NCBI GenBank assembly: GCA_023430685.1
Contig: JAEYZH010000169.1
Span: 1 to 29,533 of the forward strand
Direction of reading: 5' to 3'
Length of the DNA stretch: 29,533 bases
From: Pseudomonadota bacterium
Lineage (GTDB): Bacteria > Pseudomonadota > Gammaproteobacteria > Xanthomonadales > Rhodanobacteraceae
This document shows positions 1-8,847 of the stretch, piece by piece. Under the pieces are notes generated by a model. That model had not been told where the DNA came from. It did no database searches and worked only from the letters and a program-made list of their open reading frames with translations. A program made the translations under genes and the position numbers. How positions within the stretch are numbered: position 1 is the first letter of the stretch; each line of letters starts with the position of its first letter.

Positions 1-690
1 CAACCGGTTTCCTGCGCGAATCGCCCGCAGGGTGGGCGCCTACGGAACGGGTTCGCGTAGGAGCGCACCCTGTGCGCGATCGCGGGATTCCGAATACCCG
101 CGAACAACCGGTTTTCTGCGCTAATCGCCCACAGGGTGGGCGCCTGCGGAACGGGTTCGCGCAGGAGCGCACCCTGTGCGCGATCGCGGGATTCCGAATA
201 CCCGCGAACAACCGGTTTCCTGCGCGAATCCCCCCGGGTGGGCTCCTGCGGAACGGGTTCGCGTAGGAGCGCACCCTGTGCGCGATCGCGGGAATCCGAG
301 TACCCGCGAACAACCGGTTTCCTGCGCGAATCCCCCCGGGTGGGCGCCTGCGGAACGGGTTCGCGCAGGAGCGCACCCTGTGCGCGATCGCGGGATTCCG
401 AATACCCGCGAACAACCGGTTTCCTCCGCGAATCGCCCACAGGGTGGGCTCCTGCGGAACGGGTTCGCGTGGGAGCGAACCCTGTGCGCGATCGCGGGAA
501 TCCGAATACCTGCGAACAGCCGGTTTCCTGCGCGAATCGCCCACAGGGTGGGCTCCTGCGGAAGGGTTCGCGTAGGAGCGCACCCTGTGCGCGATCGCGG
601 GATTCCGAATACCTGCGAACAACCGGTTTCCTGCGCTAATCGCCCACAGGGTGGGCTCCTACGGGATCGCCCAGGGTGGGCGCCTACGGG
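1..690. repeat. Tandem array of REP/BIME-like palindromic elements (GTAG type)
   Basis: At least six tandem units of 102-104 bp are present and the array is open at the left window edge. Each unit carries two facing palindromes. The first has the stem-loop GCGCAC-CCT-GTGCGC at 63-77, 167-181, 269-283, 371-385 and 578-592, with a mismatched version at 475-489. The second has the stem GCCCAC-AGG-GTGGGC, for example at 127-141. The plus-strand element is often preceded by GTAG (GTAGGAGCGCACCC), and the opposite-strand element ends in the complement of GTAG. Between the pairs are CGCGATCGCG and AACCGGTTT. The layout matches a bacterial interspersed mosaic element made of two inverted GTAG-type REPs, like the SMAG elements described in Stenotrophomonas. 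Long reading frames across it are repeat translations. I see no gene here apart from the last bases of pyrF. Confidence 0.9.
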
Positions 691-1508
691 ATTGCCCGCC
701 GATGGCGGTTGATGTGGTCGCGCAGTGACGTCGCGGCGGTGCGGGCGGCTGCGGCGAAATCCACGCCCGACCCTGCGTACAGGATCGCGCGCGACGAACT
801 CACCATGAGCCCGTCGCCCGCCTGCGTGCAGCCATGGCGCACCACGGCCTCGACGTCACCGCCCTGCGCGCCCACGCCTGGCACCAGCAGCGGCAGGTTG
901 CCGACGCGCGCGCGCACGTCCGCGAGTTCGGCCGGCCAGGTCGCCCCGACCACGAGCGCGCAGTTGCCGTTCGCGTTCCACTCGCGCGCGACCATTTCGG
1001 CCACGTGCTGGTACAGCGTGCGGCCACCGACATCGAGATCCTGCAGGTCGCGCGCACCGGGATTCGAGGTGCGGCAGAGGATCACCACGCCCTTGTCGGC
1101 GCGGTCGAGGAACGGCTGCAGCGAGTCGCGGCCGAGGTAGGGGTTCACGGTCACCGCGTCGGCCCCGTAACGATCGAACGCCTCGCTCGCATAGTGCGCC
1201 GCCGTGGAGCCGATGTCCCCTCGCTTCGCATCGAGGATCACCGGCACGCCGGGATGCGCCTCGTGGATGTGCGCGACCAGCCGTTCGAGTGCGCGCTCGG
1301 ACTCGAGCGCCGCGAAATGCGCGATCTGCGGCTTGAACGCACAGGCGAGGTCCGCAGTCGCATCGACGATCGCGCGGCAGAACGCGAACACCGCATCCGG
1401 GTCATCGCGCAGGTGCGCCGGAAACTTCGCAGGCTCCGGATCGAGCCCGACGCAGACCAGCGAGTCGTTGCGCCGCCACGCCTGCGCGAGCAATTGCATG
1501 AACGTCAT
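684..1508 (-). CDS. pyrF: Orotidine 5'-phosphate decarboxylase (type 2 subfamily)
   Basis: Decarboxylates OMP to UMP, the last step of de novo pyrimidine synthesis, in the cytoplasm. The protein has 274 residues. The catalytic Lys/Asp motif reads LDAKRGDIGSTA at about residues 92-103, the form typical of the longer type 2 PyrF subfamily rather than the short E. coli-type enzyme. VCVGLDP near residue 18 is the conserved first strand. The ATG at 1508 is chosen because AGGAGG lies at 1515-1520, six bases upstream; an in-frame ATG three codons later is less well placed. The gene follows ettA on the same strand across about 200 bp that holds a heptamer array. The last codons (Ala-Ile-Pro) and the TAG stop at 684-686 lie inside a REP element, so the repeat seems to have replaced the original 3' end. 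Confidence 0.96.
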   Translation of the reverse strand: MTFMQLLAQAWRRNDSLVCVGLDPEPAKFPAHLRDDPDAVFAFCRAIVDATADLACAFKPQIAHFAALESERALERLVAHIHEAHPGVPVILDAKRGDIGSTAAHYASEAFDRYGADAVTVNPYLGRDSLQPFLDRADKGVVILCRTSNPGARDLQDLDVGGRTLYQHVAEMVAREWNANGNCALVVGATWPAELADVRARVGNLPLLVPGVGAQGGDVEAVVRHGCTQAGDGLMVSSSRAILYAGSGVDFAAAARTAATSLRDHINRHRRAIP

Positions 1509-1644
1509 CGACGCCCTCCTGCCATTCCCCGGTGCCGAAGTGGCATGCCGGAGCCACGAAACACACGGAGAGTGCCGTAGAACGGGGCCTTCACCGAAAG
1601 TCTCTTCTCCGTTGTGCCCCGCGCGCTCCGCGGTTCAACCCCTT

Positions 1645-1707
1645 CCCGATTCCCGATTCCCGATTCCAAAATCACGATTCACGAATCACGAATCACGAAT
1701 CACCGAT
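1645..1707. repeat. Heptanucleotide repeat array (CCCGATT / CACGAAT)
   Basis: Nine contiguous 7-bp units: three CCCGATT, one CCAAAAT, one CACGATT, three CACGAAT and one CACCGAT. The array fills most of the gap between the ettA stop (1716) and the pyrF start. It belongs to the same family as the arrays at 4912, 5038, 18275, 22094 and 26913. I see no terminator and no clear pyrF promoter in the rest of this gap. Confidence 0.9.
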
Positions 1708-1715
1708 CCCCGCCT

Positions 1716-3377
<1,662 letters not shown>

Positions 3378-3651
3378 GACGGACTCCGAGGGCCGCTGCG
3401 GCGCGAGGTCGCGCCCGGGCCAAATGGCGAGGAATAGCCGCGCATTATCGCTCATGCGGGCGCGAGGGCCTAGGGCCGGGCGGTGTCGCCCGGGTCCGGT
3501 TGCCAGGCCGCGCCAATGCGGCCGCAGCGTTGCCTGCCGTCTCGCTCCCGCCGCGCACGTGCGTCGTCCTGCCAGGCCTCGTCACTCGGCCCTCAGCCCT
3601 CAGCCCTCAGGCTAAAATACGCCTTCCCCCGCTCGAGGCAGGTTTCCCGCC
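3378..3651. other. Divergent intergenic region ettA / glyA
   Basis: 274 bp without a convincing gene. It must hold the promoters of both ettA (minus) and glyA (plus). Near the glyA side is a short heptamer array (3587-3607: CGGCCCT then two CAGCCCT), followed directly by GGCTAAAATACGC, where TAAAAT (3612-3617) is a plausible -10. No good -35 sits 16-18 bp upstream of it. No glycine riboswitch or strong hairpin is visible. Confidence 0.5.
3612..3617 (+). promoter_or_regulatory. Candidate -10 element of the glyA promoter
   Basis: TAAAAT is an AT-rich island in a very GC-rich context, about 35 bp before the glyA ATG and just 3' of a heptamer array. The corresponding -35 position holds only repeat sequence, so this is a weak call based on position and composition. 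Confidence 0.35.
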
Positions 3652-4905
3652 ATGTTCCCCAAAGACGCCCGCATCGAAGGTTACGATCCCGAACTCGCGC
3701 GCGCGATCGCGGACGAGGGGCGGCGCCAGGAGGACCACGTCGAGCTGATCGCGTCCGAAAACTACGCCAGTCCGCGCGTGCTCGAGGCGCAGGGCTCCAA
3801 GCTCACGAACAAGTATGCCGAGGGCTACCCCGGCAAGCGCTACTACGGCGGCTGCGAATACGTCGACGTCGCCGAGGCGCTCGCGATCGAGCGCGTCAAG
3901 CAGCTGTTCGACTGCGACTATGCGAACGTGCAGCCACATTCGGGTTCGCAGGCGAACCAGGCCGTGTACTTCGCGCTGCTGCAGCCGGGCGACACGATCC
4001 TCGGCATGAGCCTCGCGCACGGCGGCCACCTGACGCACGGCGCCAAGGTCAACCTCAGCGGCAAGCTGTTCAACGCGGTGCAGTACGGCGTCGACGCGAG
4101 CGGCTTCATCGACTACGACGAGGTGCAGCGCCTCGCCGACGAGCACAAGCCCAAGATGCTGATCGGCGGCTTCAGCGCGTACTCGCAGGTCGTCGACTGG
4201 GCGCGCATGCGTCGCATCGCCGATTCAGTTGGCGCGATCTTCTTCGTCGACATGGCGCACGTCGCGGGCCTGGTCGCCGCGGGCGTGTATCCGAGTCCGC
4301 TGCCGCATGCACACGTCGTGACGTCGACCACGCACAAGACCCTGCGCGGACCGCGCGGCGGCATCGTGCTCGCGAAGGGCGCGTCCGAGGACCTGGTCAA
4401 GAAGCTGCAAGGCATCGTGTTCCCGGGCCTGCAGGGCGGTCCGCTGATGCACGTGATCGCGGCCAAGGCGGTCGCGTTCAAGGAAGCGCTCGAGCCCGGC
4501 TTCAAGGACTACCAGCAGCAGGTCGTGACGAACGCGAAGGCGATGGCGAAGGTCATCGTCGAGCGCGGCTACCGCATCGTATCGGGCGGCACCGAGAACC
4601 ACCTGATGCTCGTCGACATGATCGGCAAGGGCATCACCGGCAAGGACGCCGAAGCCGCGCTCGGCAAGGCGCACATCACGGTCAACAAGAACGCGGTGCC
4701 GAATGACCCGCAAAAGCCGTTCGTGACCTCGGGCCTGCGCATCGGGACGCCCGCCGTGACCACGCGCGGATACCGCGAGCAGGACTGCATCGACCTCGCC
4801 GGGTGGATCTGCGATGTACTCGATGCGCCGAACGACGACGCCGTGATCGAGCGCGTGCGCTCTTCGGTGACGGCGCAGTGCGCGAAGTTTCCGGTGTATG
4901 GCTGA
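3652..4905 (+). CDS. glyA: Serine hydroxymethyltransferase
   Basis: PLP enzyme that interconverts serine and glycine with tetrahydrofolate, the main source of one-carbon units. It has 417 residues, the usual length. Family signatures run through it: ELIASENYAS (31-40), NKYAEGYPGKRYYGG (53-67), HSGSQAN (96-102), FVDMAHVAGL (198-207), and the PLP-lysine motif TSTTHKTLRGPRGG with Lys229. AGGCAGG lies about 10 bases before the ATG. An array-filled gap of 165 bp separates it from nrdR, the same neighbour order as in other Xanthomonadales and many proteobacteria. It is probably transcribed from its own promoter in the ettA-glyA gap. Confidence 0.98.
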   Translation: MFPKDARIEGYDPELARAIADEGRRQEDHVELIASENYASPRVLEAQGSKLTNKYAEGYPGKRYYGGCEYVDVAEALAIERVKQLFDCDYANVQPHSGSQANQAVYFALLQPGDTILGMSLAHGGHLTHGAKVNLSGKLFNAVQYGVDASGFIDYDEVQRLADEHKPKMLIGGFSAYSQVVDWARMRRIADSVGAIFFVDMAHVAGLVAAGVYPSPLPHAHVVTSTTHKTLRGPRGGIVLAKGASEDLVKKLQGIVFPGLQGGPLMHVIAAKAVAFKEALEPGFKDYQQQVVTNAKAMAKVIVERGYRIVSGGTENHLMLVDMIGKGITGKDAEAALGKAHITVNKNAVPNDPQKPFVTSGLRIGTPAVTTRGYREQDCIDLAGWICDVLDAPNDDAVIERVRSSVTAQCAKFPVYG

Positions 4906-4911
4906 AGAGCC

Positions 4912-4946
4912 GTGATGGGTGATTCGTGATTCGTGATTCGTGATTC
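4912..4946. repeat. Heptanucleotide repeat array (GTGATTC), left arm
   Basis: Five 7-bp units (GTGATGG and four GTGATTC) begin seven bases after the glyA stop. The array is in inverted orientation to the one just before nrdR: GTGATTCGTGATT at 4919-4931 is an exact inverted repeat of 5042-5054, so the transcript between glyA and nrdR could fold into a long stem with a loop of about 110 nt. Confidence 0.9.
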
Positions 4947-4999
4947 GGCATAGCCCGGCCGATCGACTGGCGCAGATGATCAACTGTGCTTTGATCGCC

Positions 5000-5018
5000 G
5001 GGACAAGGCACCTGTCCC
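5000..5018. repeat. Small palindromic hairpin GGGACA-N7-TGTCCC
   Basis: A perfect 6-bp stem (GGGACA/TGTCCC) with the loop AGGCACC lies between the two heptamer arrays. There is no U-tract, so it is not a typical intrinsic terminator. It resembles the GGGACA-type palindromes that accompany REP-associated transposases in GC-rich proteobacteria, but no transposase gene is present in the window. Confidence 0.5.
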
Positions 5019-5023
5019 ACGTC

Positions 5024-5064
5024 CACCCACCACCCACCACCAATCACGAATCACCAATCACGCC
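5024..5064. repeat. Heptanucleotide-type repeat array (CACCAAT/CACGAAT), right arm
   Basis: CACCCAC-type units degrade into CACCAAT, CACGAAT, CACCAAT and CACGCCA. The array ends within seven bases of the nrdR ATG. As a result nrdR has no recognisable Shine-Dalgarno sequence; its leader is the repeat itself. Confidence 0.8.
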
Positions 5065-5070
5065 AACAAG

Positions 5071-5586
5071 ATGCACTGCCCCTTCTGCCAGCACGAAGAC
5101 ACGCGCGTGATCGATTCGCGCGTTTCCGAGGACGGTGCGACGATCCGGCGGCGGCGCGAGTGCGAGGCGTGCGGCGAGCGGTTCAACACGTTCGAGACGG
5201 CCGAGATCAAGTTGCCGAACGTGGTCAAGGGCGATGGCCGACGCGAGCCGTTCGACGAGGGCAAGCTGCGCGCGGGATTCATGCGTGCATTGCAGAAGCG
5301 GCCGGTCGGCAGCGAGCAGGTCGACGCCGCGGTGCGCGTCGTCGTGGAGGAGCTGCGCCGCAGCGGCGAACGCGAAGTGCCTTCGCTGCGCATCGGCGAG
5401 ATTGTGATGCGCGAGCTCAAGAAGCTCGACCATGTGGCCTACGTGCGCTTCGCTTCGGTCTACCGCAGCTTCGAAGACGTGCAGGCGTTCCGCGAGGAGA
5501 TCGAGCGCCTCGAGCGCGACCTCCCCGCGATCGAAGGTTTGCAATTGCCGCTGCTCGGCGAGCCGCCGCGCAAGGCGCGCGGCTGA
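5071..5586 (+). CDS. nrdR: Transcriptional repressor NrdR
   Basis: Nucleotide-sensing repressor of ribonucleotide reductase genes. The 171 residues show an N-terminal zinc ribbon (C3, C6, C31, C34 in CPFC...CEAC) followed by basic RRRRE, then an ATP-cone domain at about 47-140 (NVVKGDGRREPFDEGKL onward), and an acidic tail ending RKARG. It is slightly longer than many homologues. No nrd gene or NrdR-box pair lies in the window, so its targets are elsewhere. It sits between glyA and ribD, the usual gammaproteobacterial position. The ATG has no clear ribosome binding site because a heptamer array abuts it, but the start MHCPFC is invariant in the family. Confidence 0.97.
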   Translation: MHCPFCQHEDTRVIDSRVSEDGATIRRRRECEACGERFNTFETAEIKLPNVVKGDGRREPFDEGKLRAGFMRALQKRPVGSEQVDAAVRVVVEELRRSGEREVPSLRIGEIVMRELKKLDHVAYVRFASVYRSFEDVQAFREEIERLERDLPAIEGLQLPLLGEPPRKARG

Positions 5587-5620
5587 GGTGCGCGGCGCCC
5601 CCGCGTTCGAACCCGCACGC

Positions 5621-6757
5621 ATGAATCCCGGACAGCCTCCGGCGTTTTCGGCACGCGACCACGCGCTGATGGCGCGTGCGCTGCGCCTCGCGCGCGAAGG
5701 CCTCGCGAGCACGCAGCCCAATCCGCGCGTCGGCTGCGTGATCGCGCTCGGCGACGCGGTGGTCGGCGAGGGCTGGCACCGCCGCGCCGGCGAGCCGCAC
5801 GCGGAAGTGCTCGCGCTCGAAGTCGCCGGCGCGCGCGCGCGCGGTGCGACTGCCTATGTGACGCTCGAACCCTGCGGCCTGCACGGCCGCACGCCACCGT
5901 GCGCGGATGCGCTGATCGCGGCCGGCGTCGCGCGGGTGGTGATCGCGGCCGAAGATCCTTTCCAGCGCGAAGGTGGTGCGATCGATCGACTGCGCGCCGC
6001 AGGCATCGCCGTCGAGTCCGGGCTGATGCGCGAGGCCGCGCGCGAACTCAATCGCGGTTTCTTCTCGCGTGTCGAACGCGGGCGGCCGTGGCTGCGCGTG
6101 AAACTCGCGATGAGCCTCGACGGCCGAACAGCGCTCGCGAACGGCGAGTCGAAATGGATCACCGGCGACGCCGCGCGCGGCGATGTGCAGCGCTGGCGCG
6201 CACGCAGCTCCGCGATCCTGACCGGCAGCGGCACGGTGCTCGCGGATGATCCCGCGCTGACGGTGCGAGTCGCGCCGGCCGGCGCAGGGGCGCCATCCCT
6301 CACGCCCGCTGCGCCGCTGCGCGTCGTGCTCGATCGAAGCCTGCGCACCCCGAAAGGCGCGAAGGTGCTCGATGGCACGGCTCCGACCTTGCTGCTGCAC
6401 GCACCGGGCGCGCTCGCGCCGGATGACCGATTCGCGCAAGTCGCGCTTGCCGCGGTTGAAACGCGGCCCGACGGACTCGATCTGCATCAGGTGCTGCAGG
6501 TGCTCGCGGCGCGCGGCATGAACGAGGTGCAGGTCGAAGCCGGCCCGGCACTCAGTGGCGCGCTGTTGGCGGCCGGGCTCGTCGACGAGCTGCTGCTGTA
6601 CGTCGCGCCCGTGCTGCTCGGCGACGCGGCGCGGCCGCTGCTGGCAATGGCGTCGCCGGCCACGATGGCTGCGCGCTTCGGGCTTCGGCTCATCGAACAG
6701 CGCCAACTCGGAGAGGACCTGCGGCTGCTGCTGCGGCCGTGCGGCGCAGTTGGTTGA
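5621..6757 (+). CDS. ribD: Bifunctional diaminohydroxyphosphoribosylaminopyrimidine deaminase / reductase
   Basis: Carries out the second and third steps of riboflavin synthesis: pyrimidine deamination, then NADPH reduction of the ribosyl side chain. It has 378 residues. The N-terminal cytidine-deaminase-like domain (about 10-150) has the zinc ligands in PHAEVLAL (H60, E62) and EPCGLHGRTPPC (C85, C94). The C-terminal reductase domain has KLAMSLDGRTA (161-171), SKWITG and ITGSGTVLADDP-like TGSGTVLADDP (201-211), and QVEAGP toward the end. The ATG at 5621 gives the family length, but no strong ribosome binding site precedes it. The frame is open further upstream only as a shadow of nrdR. It is the first gene of the riboflavin set ribD-ribE-ribBA-ribH. 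Confidence 0.96.
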   Translation: MNPGQPPAFSARDHALMARALRLAREGLASTQPNPRVGCVIALGDAVVGEGWHRRAGEPHAEVLALEVAGARARGATAYVTLEPCGLHGRTPPCADALIAAGVARVVIAAEDPFQREGGAIDRLRAAGIAVESGLMREAARELNRGFFSRVERGRPWLRVKLAMSLDGRTALANGESKWITGDAARGDVQRWRARSSAILTGSGTVLADDPALTVRVAPAGAGAPSLTPAAPLRVVLDRSLRTPKGAKVLDGTAPTLLLHAPGALAPDDRFAQVALAAVETRPDGLDLHQVLQVLAARGMNEVQVEAGPALSGALLAAGLVDELLLYVAPVLLGDAARPLLAMASPATMAARFGLRLIEQRQLGEDLRLLLRPCGAVG

Positions 6758-6961
6758 GCGTTCGCAAGGCCAGGGAAAATCAGCATCAAGAGCGGCCCCC
6801 TTCTGCCGCTGCGCGGCATCTTCCCCCGCGAGCGGGGGAAGCAGAATCAACGCAAGCGGAAGGCGCATGACGAGTTCCCTTCTCCCGCTTGCGGGAGAAG
6901 GTGCCCCGCCGGGGCGGATGAGGGCAGCTCTTGACGTTCGCCGAGGCGAGGACGACGCACC
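6758..6961. repeat. Composite RIME-like palindromic repeats between ribD and ribE
   Basis: This gap is largely filled by two repeat modules. The first (about 6785-6844) carries CTTCCCCCGC...GCGGGGGAAG and CTGCCGC...GCGGCA stems. The second (about 6878-6946) carries CCTTCTCCCGC-TT-GCGGGAGAAGG and GCCCCGCCGGGGC, then GGATGAGGGCAGCTCTTGA. Both recur nearly identically at 22684-22985. The second module runs up to CGCCGAGG, which forms part of the region just upstream of ribE. Widespread proteobacterial repeats of the type CCCTCATCCGCCC...CACCTTCTCCC look like this. No gene is visible. Confidence 0.85.
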
Positions 6962-7570
6962 ATGTTCACCGGAATCATCCAGGCCGTAGGCCGCATCCAG
7001 TCGCGCGAAACGCGGGGCTCGGATGCACGCCTCGTGATCGATGCGGCGACGCTCGACCTCGCCGATGTCGCGATCGGCGACAGCATCGCGGTCGCAGGTG
7101 CCTGCCTGACCGTCGTTGCCCTCGAGGACAGGCGTTGGTCCGCCGACGTCTCGGCCGAAACCTTGCGCCTGACCACGCTCGGATCGCTGCAGGAAGGCGA
7201 CGCAGTCAATCTCGAGAAGGCGCTGCGCCTCGCCGACCGGCTCGGCGGGCATCTCGTCAGCGGGCATGTCGACGGCGTCGGCATCGTGCGCGGCATCGAC
7301 GACGACGGCGGCTCGCAGCGCTGGAGCTTCGCTCTGCCGCCTGCGCTCGCGCGCTATGTCGCGGTCAAGGGCTCGATCTGCGTCGACGGCACCAGCCTCA
7401 CCGTCAACATGGTCGATGCGGAGGGCTTCGGCGTGACCCTGATCCCGCACACGCTCTCGATGACGACGTTCGGCCGGCGCAAGCCGGGCGACCCGGTCAA
7501 CATCGAGGTCGACCTGATGGCGCGCTACGCCGAACGCCTGCAGGCTGCGACAATGGCCGATCCCGCCTGA
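6962..7570 (+). CDS. ribE: Riboflavin synthase, alpha chain
   Basis: Dismutates two 6,7-dimethyl-8-ribityllumazine molecules to riboflavin. It has 202 residues made of two lumazine-binding repeats. Repeat 1 starts at MFTGIIQAVG and contains GACLTVV and SAETLRLTTLG. Repeat 2 starts at about residue 98 (GGHLVSGHVDGVG) and contains GTSLTVN and IPHTLSMTTFG, ending at EVDLMARYAERL. All signatures are intact. GAGG lies about 12 bases before the ATG, at the edge of the upstream RIME-like repeat (shared CGCCGAGG), so repeat insertion may have shaped the leader. The gene lies 41 bp before ribBA in the same direction. The symbol ribC is also used for this gene. Confidence 0.97.
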   Translation: MFTGIIQAVGRIQSRETRGSDARLVIDAATLDLADVAIGDSIAVAGACLTVVALEDRRWSADVSAETLRLTTLGSLQEGDAVNLEKALRLADRLGGHLVSGHVDGVGIVRGIDDDGGSQRWSFALPPALARYVAVKGSICVDGTSLTVNMVDAEGFGVTLIPHTLSMTTFGRRKPGDPVNIEVDLMARYAERLQAATMADPA

Positions 7571-7611
7571 CCGCCGCGATGCGCGGCGCGCGACCACTCC
7601 GGACCTTGCAC

Positions 7612-8715
7612 ATGGCCTTCTCGACGATCCCCGACATCCTCGCGGACATCCGCGCCGGCCGCATGGTCGTGATCGTCGACGACGAGGACCGCGAGAACGA
7701 AGGCGACCTGATCATGGCCGCGGCGAGCGTGCGCGCCGAGGACATCAACTTCATGGCGCGCGAGGGCAGGGGCCTGATCTGCCTCTCGATGACGCGCGCG
7801 CGCTGTCGCCAGCTCGGGCTCAAACCCATGGTCGACACCAACACCTCGCCGCACCATACGAACTTCACGGCGTCGATCGAGGCGGCCGAAGGCGTGACGA
7901 CCGGCATCTCGGCCTACGACCGCGCGCACACGATCCGCACCGCGGTGCGCGAAGGCGCCAGTCCCGTCGACATCGTGCAGCCCGGCCACATCTTCCCGCT
8001 CGCCGCGCAGCCGGGCGGCGTGCTCGCTCGCGCGGGACACACCGAGGCAGCCTGCGATCTCGCGGCCCTCGCGGGGCTCGAACCCGCAGGCGTGCTGGTC
8101 GAGATCCTCAGTGAAGACGGCACGATGGCGCGCCGCCCGGAGCTTGAACTCTTTGCCGCGAAACACGGCCTGCGTATCGGCACGATCGCCGACCTGATCC
8201 GCTATCGGCTCGAGACCGAGACGACGATCGAGCGCGTGCACGAAGGCGACGTCGACACCGAGTTCGGTCGCTTCCACCTCGTCGCCTGGCGCGACCTGCT
8301 CGCGCCCGAACTGCACTTCGCGCTCGTGCGCGGCGAGGTCGCGGGTGAAACGCCGGTGCTCGCGCGCGTGCACGTCCGCAACACGCTGTCGGACGTGCTG
8401 CACCTGCAGCGGACCGATCTCGGACTGACCGTCACCGCCGCCCTGCGTCGCATTGCCGCCGAGGGGCGCGGCGTCGTGGTCGTCCTCGCGGGTGACGAAG
8501 CGCCCGAAGGCTTGCTCGATCGCCTGCACGGACGCCCGCTCGCGGCCGAAGGGCCTGCCGCATGGCGCCGGCTCGGCGTTGGCGCGCAGATCCTCGCGGA
8601 CCTCGGCGTGCAGCGCCTGCGCGTGCTCGGCACTCCGCGCAGGCTGGTCGGCCTCGCGGGCTTCGGCCTCGAGGTGGTGGGCTACGAGGAGCAGGGGGCG
8701 AGGGGCGAGGGCTGA
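7612..8715 (+). CDS. ribB: 3,4-dihydroxy-2-butanone 4-phosphate synthase with degenerate GTP cyclohydrolase II-like domain
   Basis: Makes the four-carbon precursor of lumazine from ribulose 5-phosphate. It has 367 residues. The DHBP synthase domain (1-200) has the acidic metal site DDEDRENEGDL (23-33), TSPHHTNFTASIEA (78-91) and GHTEAACDL (142-150), all intact. Residues 205-360 align with GTP cyclohydrolase II, but the three zinc cysteines of ECLTGD...SLRCDCG are absent (the region reads VRNTLSDVLHLQR) and the catalytic Arg/Tyr motif is lost. By family knowledge this domain should lack GTP cyclohydrolase activity, so a separate ribA should exist elsewhere. An alternative in-frame ATG at 7579 would add 11 residues. 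The last residues (QGARGEG) and the stop are encoded by a GGGCGAG heptamer array. Confidence 0.95.
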   Translation: MAFSTIPDILADIRAGRMVVIVDDEDRENEGDLIMAAASVRAEDINFMAREGRGLICLSMTRARCRQLGLKPMVDTNTSPHHTNFTASIEAAEGVTTGISAYDRAHTIRTAVREGASPVDIVQPGHIFPLAAQPGGVLARAGHTEAACDLAALAGLEPAGVLVEILSEDGTMARRPELELFAAKHGLRIGTIADLIRYRLETETTIERVHEGDVDTEFGRFHLVAWRDLLAPELHFALVRGEVAGETPVLARVHVRNTLSDVLHLQRTDLGLTVTAALRRIAAEGRGVVVVLAGDEAPEGLLDRLHGRPLAAEGPAAWRRLGVGAQILADLGVQRLRVLGTPRRLVGLAGFGLEVVGYEEQGARGEG

Positions 8716-8723
8716 GGGACGAG
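8696..8723. repeat. Heptanucleotide array (GGGCGAG) overlapping the 3' end of ribB
   Basis: Four 7-bp units (GGGCGAG, GGGCGAG, GGCTGAG, GGACGAG) span the end of the ribB frame. The TGA stop at 8713-8715 lies inside the third unit. The rest of the gap to ribH (to 8847) holds no gene; CTAAACT at 8812-8818 is the only AT-richer spot and could be part of a ribH promoter. Confidence 0.8.
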
Positions 8724-8847
8724 GCGGCGAGACGCGTCGCATGCTCCGCGCGCTTCACGCATCGCACGCGCGCTCGCGGCAGCGATCCGCGCAAGCGCGA
8801 TCCCCTGCCGCTAAACTCCAGCCTTCGCCCTCGCGCGTCGCCCCTGC

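Noticed and set aside
1..690. CRISPR-like array
   Set aside because: The whole ~103-bp unit repeats, including what would be spacers, and units are palindromic. There are no unique spacers and no cas genes.
136..712. Open reading frames through the REP array
   Set aside because: The encoded peptides simply repeat with the DNA unit in all frames and have no start signals or family resemblance.
5587..5620. FMN riboswitch before the riboflavin genes
   Set aside because: The nrdR-ribD gap is only 34 bp and no conserved RFN element sequence is seen there or before ribE or ribH.
6931..7611. N-terminal extension of RibB upstream of 7612
   Set aside because: The upstream part is ribE read in another frame. 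The family start MxFxxIxDILxDIRAGRMV fits 7612.
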